DNA of 64,000 bases from Amycolatopsis coloradensis (GTDB lineage Bacteria; Actinomycetota; Actinomycetes; Mycobacteriales; Pseudonocardiaceae), in NCBI RefSeq assembly GCF_001953865.1, contig NZ_MQUQ01000003.1, forward strand, positions 509,917-573,916, in the 5' to 3' direction. Of the stretch, positions 1 to 8,549 are shown in pieces. The position numbers and the translations under genes were made by a program. Position 1 is the stretch's first letter. Each line of letters begins with the position of its first letter. The notes beneath the pieces were generated by a model. It ran no database searches. It was not told the DNA's origin and worked only from the letters and a program-made list of their open reading frames with translations.

Positions 1-386
1 AGGTCGCGCTGCCGTCCTCGGTGCTGAAACGCAAACCCGCCGAACTGTCGGGCGGGCAGCGGCAACGGGCGGCCATCGCGCGGGCGTTGGCCCTGCGCCC
101 GGAGCTGATCGTCGCCGACGAACCCGTGTCCGCGCTGGACGTTTCGGTGCAGGCGCAGATCCTGCGGCTGCTCGCCGACCTCCAGGACGAACTCGGGCTG
201 ACCTACCTGTTCATCTCGCACGACCTCGCCGTGGTCCGCCAGATCGCGGACAACGTCGGCGTGCTGCGGGGCGGCGAACTGGTCGAACTCGGCCCCGCCC
301 AAGACGTCCTGGAACGGCCGAGCGCGGAATACACCAGGGAACTGCTCGCCGCCATCCCCGGCCGGAAACCCTTGGAGACACGGTGA
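1..386 (+). CDS. Peptide-type ABC transporter ATP-binding protein, C-terminal part
   Basis: The reading frame is open from the left edge, so only the last ~128 residues are present. The ABC signature LSGGQRQR, Walker B ([12 protein letters not shown]) and the H-loop region ([10 protein letters not shown]) follow in the normal order; Walker A lies outside the window. The form [12 protein letters not shown] is typical of OppD/OppF/DppF ATPases, which power uptake of oligopeptides and similar solutes. The protein ends soon after the nucleotide-binding domain, in [10 protein letters not shown]. Its TGA (384-386) overlaps the GTG of the next gene, so the two are translationally coupled and the transporter probably feeds the flavin monooxygenase. 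The substrate cannot be told from this part. Confidence 0.93.
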   Translation, partial: VALPSSVLKRKPAELSGGQRQRAAIARALALRPELIVADEPVSALDVSVQAQILRLLADLQDELGLTYLFISHDLAVVRQIADNVGVLRGGELVELGPAQDVLERPSAEYTRELLAAIPGRKPLETR

Positions 387-1423
387 AATTCGGACTCTTC
401 TCACTCATCGCGAACCATCCCGACCCGGTGACCGGGGTGTCGCCGAGCCAGTACGAACGTCTCCGCCGAGTGGTCGACGAGGCGATTTTCGCCGAAGAAC
501 TCGGATTCGACGCGTACGGTGTCGGCGAACGGCACGGCGAGCCGTTTCTCTCTTCGGCGCCGCCGGTGATCCTGGCCGCGATCGCCGAACGCACCGAACG
601 CGTCCGGCTGCTGACCACGCTGACCGTGATCAGCGTGCTGGACCCGGTCCGGGTCGCCGAGGACTACGCGACGCTGGACCAGCTTTCCGGCGGGCGGCTG
701 GAACTCATGATCGGGAAGGGCAACGATCCCCGGCATTTCCCGCTGTTCGGGCTCGAAGAGGAACGGCAATGGGAGTACCAGGCCGAGAAGTTCGCCCTGC
801 TGCGTCGCCTCTTCCTGGAGGAGGGCGTGACCTGGGAGGGTGAATTCCGCGCGCCGCTGACGGACGTCACGACGCAGCCTCGGCCGTTCCACCCGCGGCC
901 GAGGATCTGGCACGGGAGCGCGTCGAGCACCGAATCGACCGAGCTGGCGGCGAAGTTCGGTGATCCGCTGTTCACCGCGAACGGCTTCCATCCCCAGCAG
1001 AAGTACGCCGACCTGATCGACCACTACCGGCGGCGATGGGTGGACCACGGCCACGACCCGGCGGACGCGCTCGTCGGCTCGGGCGCGGGCGGACTGTATG
1101 TCGCCAAGACGTCGCAGGCGGCGCTGGACGGCTACCGGCCGTACTTCGAGGCGCTGATGAAGACACCCGCGTACCAGCACAACAAGTCGGAGTTCACCAC
1201 ACTGGAGGACAAGGTCGCCAACGGTTCCGCGCTGGTCGGGAGCCCGGAACAGGTGATCGACAAGATCGGCGACTACCACGCGTCCTTCGGGCACGAGGTC
1301 CAGGCTGTCTCGGTCGACGGGCTGACCTCCGGGGAGGCGCGGGATGTCCTGGAACTCTTCGCCGCCGACGTCATCCCGATCGTGCGGAAAGAGCTGCCCT
1401 CCCGGGTGTGGGATTTCAGGTGA
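383..1423 (+). CDS. LLM class flavin-dependent oxidoreductase
   Basis: 346 residues with a bacterial-luciferase-like TIM barrel. It begins [13 protein letters not shown] and shows the family signatures [50 protein letters not shown] and a C-terminal G(S)PEQVIDKI block. Such enzymes use FMNH2 or F420 with oxygen to oxidise small substrates; the cofactor is not decidable here. The start is the GTG overlapping the upstream ATPase stop (GTGA). With an SsuD-like monooxygenase and a large FAD protein nearby, the locus looks like uptake and oxidative breakdown of an organosulfur or other small organic compound, which is inference. Confidence 0.88.
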   Translation: MKFGLFSLIANHPDPVTGVSPSQYERLRRVVDEAIFAEELGFDAYGVGERHGEPFLSSAPPVILAAIAERTERVRLLTTLTVISVLDPVRVAEDYATLDQLSGGRLELMIGKGNDPRHFPLFGLEEERQWEYQAEKFALLRRLFLEEGVTWEGEFRAPLTDVTTQPRPFHPRPRIWHGSASSTESTELAAKFGDPLFTANGFHPQQKYADLIDHYRRRWVDHGHDPADALVGSGAGGLYVAKTSQAALDGYRPYFEALMKTPAYQHNKSEFTTLEDKVANGSALVGSPEQVIDKIGDYHASFGHEVQAVSVDGLTSGEARDVLELFAADVIPIVRKELPSRVWDFR

Positions 1424-1510
1424 CACTGGGACGGAGGTGACCGCCCCCGCCGGCTCGTGAAGCCGGGCACCGGGTGACGTGTCGAACCACCGCTCAAGAG
1501 GCTTGACCTC

Positions 1511-3403
1511 TCACCTCGTCAGCCTCAAGATCTCACGCGCGACGATGTCGTTCTGCCGGAAGGAAATCGCGTTGGTCCGCGGCCGGGTGAACGCTCCGGC
1601 GGATCGCGCGGAGGTGTGCGGGCCGAGCGCGAACCGGCGCGGATGCGGGCGGCCGTCGCCGTCGAGCATCCGGCCGTCGGAGACGCGGGTGTGGATACGG
1701 CCGGCGAGCAGTCTGTCACCGGTGACCGTGTCGAGTACCGCTTCCTCACCGAGCGCGCCGCTGTCGCGCAACTGTCGCAAAAGGACATCGGAAGCGCGGG
1801 CGATACTCGGCTCGGGCAACCGCGCCTCGACGAGCGTTCGCGCCTCGGTCTCACCGGGGAAGCTGGCGCCGGACGCGACGAACACCCGGCGTTCCTCGTC
1901 TGCCGAAACGCGCATTTCGGCGCCGAGGAAGGAAACGAGTCCGGCTTCCTGGAGCGCGAGGAGTTCTTCGAGCCGTCGCGGAGGCGGCCCACTGGCGAAG
2001 TACGAGAAGAAGCCGAGGAACCATCCGTCCAAATCAGACAGTTGAGACGCCGCGTCGAGCCGCCCCGTCTGCACCAGCGCGGGAAGCTGGCCCATCACGG
2101 ACAGCAGCGCCATGAACGCGCCCAGATCCGCGCTGTACTCGGCGTCCGCACGGCGGCCCAAGTCCGCTTCGACGTACTCGCGCAGTTCCTTGCCGTACTC
2201 CTCGGCGGTGCCGAACACCGCGCCCGCCATCGGCCGGTCGAGCCGGTCCAGGTCGAGCCGATCGTCCGGGGCCGGTACCGCCCGCGCCACCAGTGCGCCG
2301 AGTTCACCGGGCGCGGCGTCCGCGAAGGCATCGGCGAAGACGGCGAAGTCCATGCGCACGCGTTCGGGATGGGCGGTGAACAGTTCGCTGTAGTAGGCCC
2401 AGGCGAGTTCCTTCGAGATCAGCGGCCAGACGTCGCGACGGAAGTCGATCCGGCCCGGCACGGCACAGAGCTTTTCGATGGCGTACGCGTCGAAGAACCT
2501 GGGCAGTCGCAATGGCTTCCCGCGCAACCGGTAGCCGATCTTCGCGTGATACGGCACTCCGCGACGCGAACCGATGTGCAACACGGGCTCGGCGCCGCTG
2601 GGGTGGTATTTCAGCCCGCCGCACGCTTGTTCTTCGAAGCGGCCGCCGCGGCCTTCGGTCAGCAGCAGCATCAGATCGACGAACGCGAGGCCGAATCCCC
2701 GCACCAGCACGGTTTCCCCGGGCTCGATCGCCGAATAGTCGACGTCGGCGGTGTACCCGGCCGGGTAGTAGGCGAGGTCGTGGCGGGCGGCGAAGTCCGC
2801 GAGGCTAGCTTCCCGCTCGTCCGGTTCCGCGTCGAGATGGCCGACGGTGAACAGGACCGCGTCCACTTTCAGCGGTTCCGCGCGGTCCTCCAGCCAGAGT
2901 GACTGCGGCTCGCCGTCTTCGAGCCGGACCGCGCGGGTCCGGTGTTCGACGACCTCGATCCCGGCCGGGAGCCCGGCCAGCACTTCGCGGTGGAACCACG
3001 CGAGGTACGCGCTCTGCAACCGTCGCGTGGGGAAGTGATCGCTTTGCAGTGCCTCGAGTTCGGCACGCAGACTGTCATCGATCTCGGCGTCGAGCGTGCC
3101 CGCGCGGACCTGCCGCGCCCACTCGATCAGCGAAGGCCCTTGGCGGATCGGACCGTCGATCTTCACCGTGTCGTCGGTGAAAACCGTGACGTCCTCCGGC
3201 ATGGAATTCATCCGCAGAAGCGGTGATTGCCCGTATCGCCAGACGCGTCCCGCCCCGGCGGGAAAGGGATCGACGAGGTGCACGACGAGCCGCCGCTCGC
3301 CGAGCAGTTCGGCGGCGTTCGCACCGAGTCGTTCGAGCACGCCCACCCCACGCGGGCCGGCGCCCACCACCGCCAGCACGTAGGGAAGGTCCGCGGTACT
3401 CAC
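1511..3403 (-). CDS. FAD/NAD(P)-binding protein, large type
   Basis: 630 residues starting at a GTG. The N-terminus has an FAD Rossmann motif (VVGAGPRGVGVLERLG, about residues 12-27) followed by LVDPFPAGAGRVWRYGQSP, the pattern of the FAD_NAD(P)-binding family related to N-hydroxylating and HI0933-like oxidoreductases. The C-terminal half has no domain I recognise. It converges on the LLM gene to its left and is divergent from the SsuD-like gene to its right (122 bases between starts). The context suggests oxidation chemistry in the same pathway; the substrate is unknown. Confidence 0.8.
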   Translation of the reverse strand: MSTADLPYVLAVVGAGPRGVGVLERLGANAAELLGERRLVVHLVDPFPAGAGRVWRYGQSPLLRMNSMPEDVTVFTDDTVKIDGPIRQGPSLIEWARQVRAGTLDAEIDDSLRAELEALQSDHFPTRRLQSAYLAWFHREVLAGLPAGIEVVEHRTRAVRLEDGEPQSLWLEDRAEPLKVDAVLFTVGHLDAEPDEREASLADFAARHDLAYYPAGYTADVDYSAIEPGETVLVRGFGLAFVDLMLLLTEGRGGRFEEQACGGLKYHPSGAEPVLHIGSRRGVPYHAKIGYRLRGKPLRLPRFFDAYAIEKLCAVPGRIDFRRDVWPLISKELAWAYYSELFTAHPERVRMDFAVFADAFADAAPGELGALVARAVPAPDDRLDLDRLDRPMAGAVFGTAEEYGKELREYVEADLGRRADAEYSADLGAFMALLSVMGQLPALVQTGRLDAASQLSDLDGWFLGFFSYFASGPPPRRLEELLALQEAGLVSFLGAEMRVSADEERRVFVASGASFPGETEARTLVEARLPEPSIARASDVLLRQLRDSGALGEEAVLDTVTGDRLLAGRIHTRVSDGRMLDGDGRPHPRRFALGPHTSARSAGAFTRPRTNAISFRQNDIVAREILRLTR

Positions 3404-3525
3404 GAAACCGAAGCTACGCCGCGATTCCGGGCCGCGTGCGGGTTCTCACGGAGCGGAACTCGTTGCCACGCCGGGGAACCGCGCGTAGTCGTCGGGTGGG
3501 GGAACACGGACGAGAGGGACGGACG

Positions 3526-4656
3526 ATGCCGGTCGAATTCCTGGGTATCGGAGGCACCAACGACGGCTCGGAGACGCGAACGAGGTCCAGCGGCGTCTTC
3601 GACAAGGACTACACGCTGCGTCTCGCGCGGGCACACGAGGAGTTCGGCTGGGATCGGGTGCTGTTCGCGTACGGTTCCAGCGGGCCGGACCCGGCGCAAG
3701 CGGCGGCCTACGTCGCGGCGAAGCTCGACAGGCTCCAAATCCTGCTGGCGCACCGGCCGAACGTTTCGTATCCGACCTTCGCGGCGAAGACGTTCGCCAC
3801 ACTGGACCAGCTTTCGGACGGGAAGCTCACCGTTCACTTCATCACCGGCGGCAGCGACCACGAGCAACAGCGCGAAGGCGACTATCTCACCAAGGACGAG
3901 CGCTACTCACGCACCCGCGAGTACATCCAGATCGTGAAGCAGGCATGGACGTCCGAGGAGCCCTTCGACCACGAAGGCGAGCACTACCGCTTCGCTGACT
4001 TCGTCCTCGACGTCCGTCCTGTGCAGCAGCCACGTCCTGGCGTCTCCTTCGGTGGCTCGTCTCCGGCGGCATACGCGGCGGGTGGGGCCGAAGCGGACAT
4101 CTTCTGCCTGTGGGGTGAGCCTCTCGCGCAGACCGCCGAGCAGATCGAGTCCGTCAAGGCCGCGGCGAAGGCCGCCGGGCGGACCGACGTCCCGAGGATC
4201 CAGGTCGCGTTCCGCCCGATCATCGCGCCGACCGAGGAACTCGCCTGGGAGAAGGCGTATCGCACGGTCGACGCGATCAAGACGCGCACCACCGGAGGCC
4301 GGCGGCTGACCCGGCGGCATTCGCTCACGAACCCGGAGAACACCGGCTCGCAGCGGCTCCTCGCGGTCGCCGCCGAGGGCGAGCGGTTCGACCGGGCACT
4401 GTGGACGCCCACCGCGACCGCGACCGGCGGCGCCGGGAACTCCACCGCGCTGGTCGGCACGCCCGAAACCGTCGCGCAGGCTCTCCTCGACTACTACGAC
4501 CTCGGCGTGGACATCCTCTCGGCGCGCGGGTACGACATGCTCGGCGACACGATCGACTTCGGCCGTCACGTCATCCCGATCGTGCGCGAAGAGGTCGCCA
4601 AGCGCGACGCGGCGAAGGCGACTTCGGCCCGGGAGGTACTCGCGGTCGACGGCTGA
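3526..4656 (+). CDS. SsuD-like FMN-dependent monooxygenase (LLM class)
   Basis: 376 residues from ATG 3526, preceded by a purine-rich GAGAGGGACGG. The frame is open further upstream, but that part overlaps the neighbouring gene's promoter and shows no family similarity. Family blocks seen are PVEFLGIGGTND, RPNVSYPTFAAKTFATLDQLSDGKLTVHFITGG, a Y-R-Y/HGEHY segment and GGSSPAAYAAGG, as in alkanesulfonate monooxygenases that release sulfite from sulfonates using reduced FMN. No flavin reductase is adjacent. It is the second luciferase-like enzyme in the first 5 kb, supporting a small sulfur or carbon scavenging locus. Confidence 0.87.
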   Translation: MPVEFLGIGGTNDGSETRTRSSGVFDKDYTLRLARAHEEFGWDRVLFAYGSSGPDPAQAAAYVAAKLDRLQILLAHRPNVSYPTFAAKTFATLDQLSDGKLTVHFITGGSDHEQQREGDYLTKDERYSRTREYIQIVKQAWTSEEPFDHEGEHYRFADFVLDVRPVQQPRPGVSFGGSSPAAYAAGGAEADIFCLWGEPLAQTAEQIESVKAAAKAAGRTDVPRIQVAFRPIIAPTEELAWEKAYRTVDAIKTRTTGGRRLTRRHSLTNPENTGSQRLLAVAAEGERFDRALWTPTATATGGAGNSTALVGTPETVAQALLDYYDLGVDILSARGYDMLGDTIDFGRHVIPIVREEVAKRDAAKATSAREVLAVDG

Positions 4657-5065
4657 TCATCCATTCGGCCTAGGGCGTCAGCGCGCTACGGCGGTCGCTC
4701 AGCGGAGTCGAAACGCGTTCGGCCACGCCTCCGCACACCGGCAGCGCGGGGCCCTCGCGGCTCGTCGTCGCGCGGCCGGAATCCGAAGCCGAGCACGGCG
4801 GCCACAGTGAATTCTCCCGGGAACGAGGCCGAGAAAGCCTGTAATCGCTGGTCTGGACCTTGATACCGGTCACTGGGATATCGACGGCTTCCGGCTGCTC
4901 TTCCGGGAAAAAGATCTCTGCCCCAGAAACCCGGCGAAAGAACCTAGCCAATCACCAACAGTCAGGAGACACTTACGTGAACGAATGACGCTTCGTGACG
5001 AGCTCGTGACCGCGTTACTCTCGGTCACGAGTTTGTCGCGTAATAAGGACCCTATTGGGGGCAAC
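4657..5065. other. Intergenic region with possible regulatory sites
   Basis: A 409-base gap. It holds a weak dre-like sequence (TGGTCTGGACCT, 4849-4860, two mismatches to the DasR core), three CGTGA repeats (4976, 4994, 5005) and a 9-base inverted repeat just before the MFS gene. No open frame with coding character was found. Confidence 0.5.
5003..5031. promoter_or_regulatory. Inverted repeat upstream of MFS gene
   Basis: CTCGTGACC (5003-5011) and GGTCACGAG (5023-5031) are exact reverse complements, separated by 11 bases and 34 bases before the chosen ATG at 5066. Further CGTGA half-sites lie just upstream. This looks like a repressor operator for the exporter; the regulator is unknown. Confidence 0.45.
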
Positions 5066-6319
5066 ATGGCTTCGGCCGGACGGGTCACCTACCGCGAGGT
5101 GTTCGGCGTAGCCGAGTTCCGTTCTCTCTGGTTCGCCGAGCTGTTCTCGATCTTCGGTGACCAGCTCGCCAGAGTCGCTCTCTCGGTCCTCGTCTTCTCC
5201 GAAACCCGCTCCGCGACCCTGACCGGTCTCACGTACGCGCTGACCTTCGCTCCTTCGCTGCTCGGCGGCATCTTCCTCACCGGCTTCGCGGATCGCTTCC
5301 CCCGCCGGGCCGTGATGGTGACCGTGGACCTGCTGCGGGCCGCGCTGATCGCGCTGGTCGCCGTCCCGGTACTGCCGTTTTGGGTCCTGTGTGTCCTCGT
5401 CGGCGCCGTCTCGCTGCTGAACCCGCCGTTCAAGGCCGCCCAGCTGGCCCTGCTGCCGCAGATCCTCGAAGGCGACCGGTTCGTCGTCGGCATGGCGATC
5501 CGCAGCATGACCGTCCAATCGGCGCAGCTGGCCGGATTCGCCGGTGGCGGGCTCCTGCTGACCGCGCTCGAACCCCATATCGCCCTCGCGCTGGACGCGG
5601 TCACCTTCCTGATCTCGGCGCTGTTCGTCCGCTTGGGACTGGCCGCCCGCCCGGCCGCGGCGACGGGCGAGAAGCGCAAATCGTTCTTCGAGTCGATCGG
5701 CTCGGGCGGGAAGATCGTCTTCGCCAGCTCGGGGCTGCGCGCGTTGCTGCTGTTCACCTGGCTGATGGGCCTGCTGCCGGTGTACGAGGGCATCGCGGCG
5801 CCCTACGTCGCCTCGTCGGGCGGCGGCCCCGAAGTCATCGGCCTGTTGCTGGCCGCCGACCCGATCGGCAGTGTGATCGGCGCGTTCATCTACTCGCGCT
5901 GGGTGCCTGCGCACGCCAGACCGAAACTGATCGGACCGCTTTCGGCCCTGACGGCGGTTCCGCTGCTGTTCTGCTTCCTGCAACCCGGTCCGCTGTCGTC
6001 GATCGTGTTGTTCGTCTTCTGCGGCGCCTTCGGCACGGCGGCGCTCATGCAGGCGACGGCGTCACTGACGCTGGCCGTGCCGGACGAGAGCCGGGCGCAG
6101 GTGATGGGACTGTCGAACACCGGCCTGACCACGACGATGGGCGTGAGCCCGCTGATCGGCGGCATCCTGGCGGATCAGGTGGGTCCTCAGTCGACGGTCG
6201 GCATCTTCGGGCTCGCGGGCTTGGTGCTGACGATCCCGCTCGCGCTGAGCTGGTGGCGGAACCTCAACGATGATCCGGAACGGTGGCAGGAAAAAGATGC
6301 CGCACGCGTAGAACATTGA
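5066..6319 (+). CDS. MFS transporter
   Basis: 417 residues, about 12 membrane segments. It has FGDQLARVALSVLVFSET near the N-terminus and the loop 2-3 motif GFADRFPRRAVMV, as in MFS_3-type exporters of siderophores and drugs. ATG 5066 (MASAGRVTYREVFG) is preceded by GGGGGC and matches the family start; the in-frame ATG at 4985 would place a perfect inverted repeat inside the coding sequence and is less likely. It stands alone, between an SsuD-like monooxygenase and a diguanylate cyclase. The substrate is unknown. Confidence 0.88.
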   Translation: MASAGRVTYREVFGVAEFRSLWFAELFSIFGDQLARVALSVLVFSETRSATLTGLTYALTFAPSLLGGIFLTGFADRFPRRAVMVTVDLLRAALIALVAVPVLPFWVLCVLVGAVSLLNPPFKAAQLALLPQILEGDRFVVGMAIRSMTVQSAQLAGFAGGGLLLTALEPHIALALDAVTFLISALFVRLGLAARPAAATGEKRKSFFESIGSGGKIVFASSGLRALLLFTWLMGLLPVYEGIAAPYVASSGGGPEVIGLLLAADPIGSVIGAFIYSRWVPAHARPKLIGPLSALTAVPLLFCFLQPGPLSSIVLFVFCGAFGTAALMQATASLTLAVPDESRAQVMGLSNTGLTTTMGVSPLIGGILADQVGPQSTVGIFGLAGLVLTIPLALSWWRNLNDDPERWQEKDAARVEH

Positions 6320-6518
6320 GGTGTTCCACGCGTCGGCCCGATCGCGCTGTATGGCACGCGCCCCAGTTCACTGATCCCTACTGGCCATCGCCGGCACCTT
6401 TCCCTCGACCTCTCAGAGAAAAATACACACCTAGGGAGCTTGTCGACAGCCCGCAACTCGGTGGAAGCTGTCGGTAAGTAGGGGGTTTCGGAGAATCACG
6501 CAATAGTCAGGGGGAAAG

Positions 6519-7838
6519 ATGATCACATCGGAGGAACGCGCTGGACATCGTTCGGCTCTCACGGTAAAGACATGGGAGCTGTGGAAGAGGCCGAAACACT
6601 GGATCGTTTACACCGGACTGTCCGTGGTGACGATGCTGGCACTGACGGGGGTCTTCGCCGCATCCATCGCCATCACGTCTTCGCAGGTCCTGCTCTGTTC
6701 TCTGCTCGCCGGACTCGCCATCACGCACTCCGAGGCGACCCGCCGGATCGAGCGGCAGCGGCGCAGTATGAGCGTCACCCCGCACATCAACATGACTTCC
6801 GTCTGGGTCCTCCCAGGAGCGATCCTCCTGCCGCCACAACTGACCACGCTTCTCGTTGTCGTGATCTATTTCCACCTTGGATACCGCAGTTGGGCAGGCC
6901 TTCGCATGGTCAACCCTCACCGGACTGTGGCGAACGCCACATCGTTGGTGTTGACCGCGTTCGCCGCCTGGGGCGCCGTCCAGCTGGTCGGGGCCGACCC
7001 GCTGTCGGTGACTTCCCTCTGCGTGGCGAGCGTGGTCCTTTTCCTGATGGACGCCGTATTCACCGGGACCGGCCTCTATTTCGCGGCCCCGAAGAAGGCC
7101 TCGATCCGGACGCTGCTCGGCTCGTGGGACGACAACATCCTCGAAGCGTCGACGGTCTGCATCGGCGCGCTGGTGCTCGCCGTGCTGCCCCACCAGCCGG
7201 TGCTCGTGCTGCTCGTCTTCCTGCCGCTGTACCTGTTGCAGCGTTCGGTGCTGATCAAGCAGCTCGAAGAACTCGCCACCACCGACCAGAAGACCCAGTT
7301 GCTCAACGCCACCACCTGGCAGCTGGGCGCCGTCCGTGAGGTCGCCCGCGCCGAACGCGACAACGGCCAGTTCGGCGCGCTGATGATCGACCTCGACCAC
7401 TTCAAGACCATCAACGACACCTACGGCCACCTGGCGGGCGACGACGTGCTCAAGGGTGTCGCGGCGCTGGTCAAGGCCGAAACCCGGGCGCAGGACCTCG
7501 CGGGCCGCTTCGGCGGTGAGGAGTTCGTCGTACTCCTGACCTCGTCTTCGAAGCAGGAATCCGTCGCGGTCGCCGAGCGCATCCGGCAGCGGATCAGCGA
7601 GATGGTCATCAAGACCCAGGACAACGCGGGCAACCACGTCGTCATCGAGCAGCGGACGGCGTCGGTCGGCGTCGCGACGTTCCCGCTCGACGGCCGGACG
7701 ATCGACGAGGTCATGGCCTCGGCCGACGCGTCCGTCTACGCGGCGAAACGCAACGGGCGCAACCGCGTCGTGTCCTCACCGGACCTGGCGGCGGTCGCCG
7801 AAGAGGCCGGAAAGTCGCTGGAGGCCGTCGCGGCTTAA
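6519..7838 (+). CDS. Membrane-bound GGDEF diguanylate cyclase
   Basis: 439 residues. The N-terminal half (about 30-245) has several hydrophobic segments, and the C-terminal ~170 residues are a GGDEF domain with RFGGEEF (GGEEF near residues 332-336). The product inhibition site RxxD is present as RAQD exactly five residues before GGEEF. An active site of GGEEF type should make cyclic di-GMP from two GTP. ATG 6519 follows CAGGGGGAAAG. Its stop overlaps the stop of the convergent TetR gene in the same four bases (TTAA, 7835-7838). No EAL domain is fused or nearby. Confidence 0.93.
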   Translation: MITSEERAGHRSALTVKTWELWKRPKHWIVYTGLSVVTMLALTGVFAASIAITSSQVLLCSLLAGLAITHSEATRRIERQRRSMSVTPHINMTSVWVLPGAILLPPQLTTLLVVVIYFHLGYRSWAGLRMVNPHRTVANATSLVLTAFAAWGAVQLVGADPLSVTSLCVASVVLFLMDAVFTGTGLYFAAPKKASIRTLLGSWDDNILEASTVCIGALVLAVLPHQPVLVLLVFLPLYLLQRSVLIKQLEELATTDQKTQLLNATTWQLGAVREVARAERDNGQFGALMIDLDHFKTINDTYGHLAGDDVLKGVAALVKAETRAQDLAGRFGGEEFVVLLTSSSKQESVAVAERIRQRISEMVIKTQDNAGNHVVIEQRTASVGVATFPLDGRTIDEVMASADASVYAAKRNGRNRVVSSPDLAAVAEEAGKSLEAVAA

Positions 7839-8479
7839 CGCAACCGTTCCATCACGTCGGCGGCCACGGTCCGAAGCCGGACCACGCCGCCGACGGTGAA
7901 TTCGGTGAGCAGGTCGATGAGCGCGTCCGCGTCGGGCGGCTCGCCGTCCCAGCTCGCCTGGACGAGTGCTTCGGTCATCGCGAAGAACAACGTGACCAGC
8001 GCCTTGTCCGCCCGACCCGAGTCGACACCGTGGCGTGCCCAGCGCTGACGGCTCGCCTCGGTGTAGACCTCCGCGAGCCGCTCCCGCAGCCGCGTGAGGG
8101 CCGGATCTCCCCTGCGCTCCGCCTCCCGCAGCACCGGGAACGCGTCCGGGTTCGCCGCGACAAAGGCGAACATGTTGGCGTAGTTGCCGCGGGCCCAAGA
8201 CCGGAGTTCGGGCTGCGAAAGGTCCAGGGCGGGCGCGCCGATCGCCTCGAAGGCCCGTTCCTCGATATCCGCCACGACCTGCGCGAACAGTATCGTGCGG
8301 TCGCCGAATTGTTCATAGACGGCTTGGCGGGACACCCCCGCGCGCCGGGCGATCTGCTCGATCGTCGCGGCCTGCGCGCCATGCGCGGCGAAGACACCGG
8401 CCGCCGAAGCCAGCACCCGGGCGCGTTGCTCATCGAGCGGGAGCTTGCGCGGTCTCCCTCTCGGCGCCGGACTTGACAT
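7835..8479 (-). CDS. TetR/AcrR family transcriptional regulator
   Basis: 214 residues from ATG 8479, which has GAGGTGG six bases upstream; an in-frame GTG at 8494 is possible. The N-terminal helix-turn-helix is clear (RVLASAAGVFAAHGAQAATIEQIARRAGVSR, then the conserved Y-x-x-F as VYEQFGDR). The C-terminal ligand domain contains NYANMFAFVAANPDAFPVLREAERRGDP, like regulators of fatty-acid or lipid genes. It is divergent from a secreted lipase gene across a perfect 24-base operator, so it very probably represses itself and the lipase. Confidence 0.93.
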   Translation of the reverse strand: MSSPAPRGRPRKLPLDEQRARVLASAAGVFAAHGAQAATIEQIARRAGVSRQAVYEQFGDRTILFAQVVADIEERAFEAIGAPALDLSQPELRSWARGNYANMFAFVAANPDAFPVLREAERRGDPALTRLRERLAEVYTEASRQRWARHGVDSGRADKALVTLFFAMTEALVQASWDGEPPDADALIDLLTEFTVGGVVRLRTVAADVMERLR

Positions 8480-8500
8480 TGTGCGCCACCTCACCGACTC

Positions 8501-8524
8501 TTTTCCGACATCCCTGTCGGAAAA
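8501..8524. promoter_or_regulatory. TetR operator between regulator and lipase
   Basis: TTTTCCGACA (8501-8510) and TGTCGGAAAA (8515-8524) form a perfect inverted repeat with a 4-base centre, in the 70-base space between the divergent tetR and lipase starts. This is the usual size and position for a TetR dimer site; binding itself is inference. Confidence 0.75.
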
Positions 8525-8549
8525 TGTTTGTGCTCAACGAGGAGCAAGC

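Noticed and set aside
4849..4860. dre-like site TGGTCTGGACCT
   Set aside because: Two mismatches to the core, no GlcNAc gene nearby and over 200 bases from the next start; kept only as a note.
4985..5065. Upstream ATG 4985 as the MFS start
   Set aside because: It would add 27 non-family residues and cover an inverted repeat; ATG 5066 has a ribosome site.
6320..6518. Possible riboswitch before the diguanylate cyclase
   Set aside because: Only a weak 7-base inverted repeat (6444-6450 with 6467-6473) is visible; no GEMM-type conserved loops.
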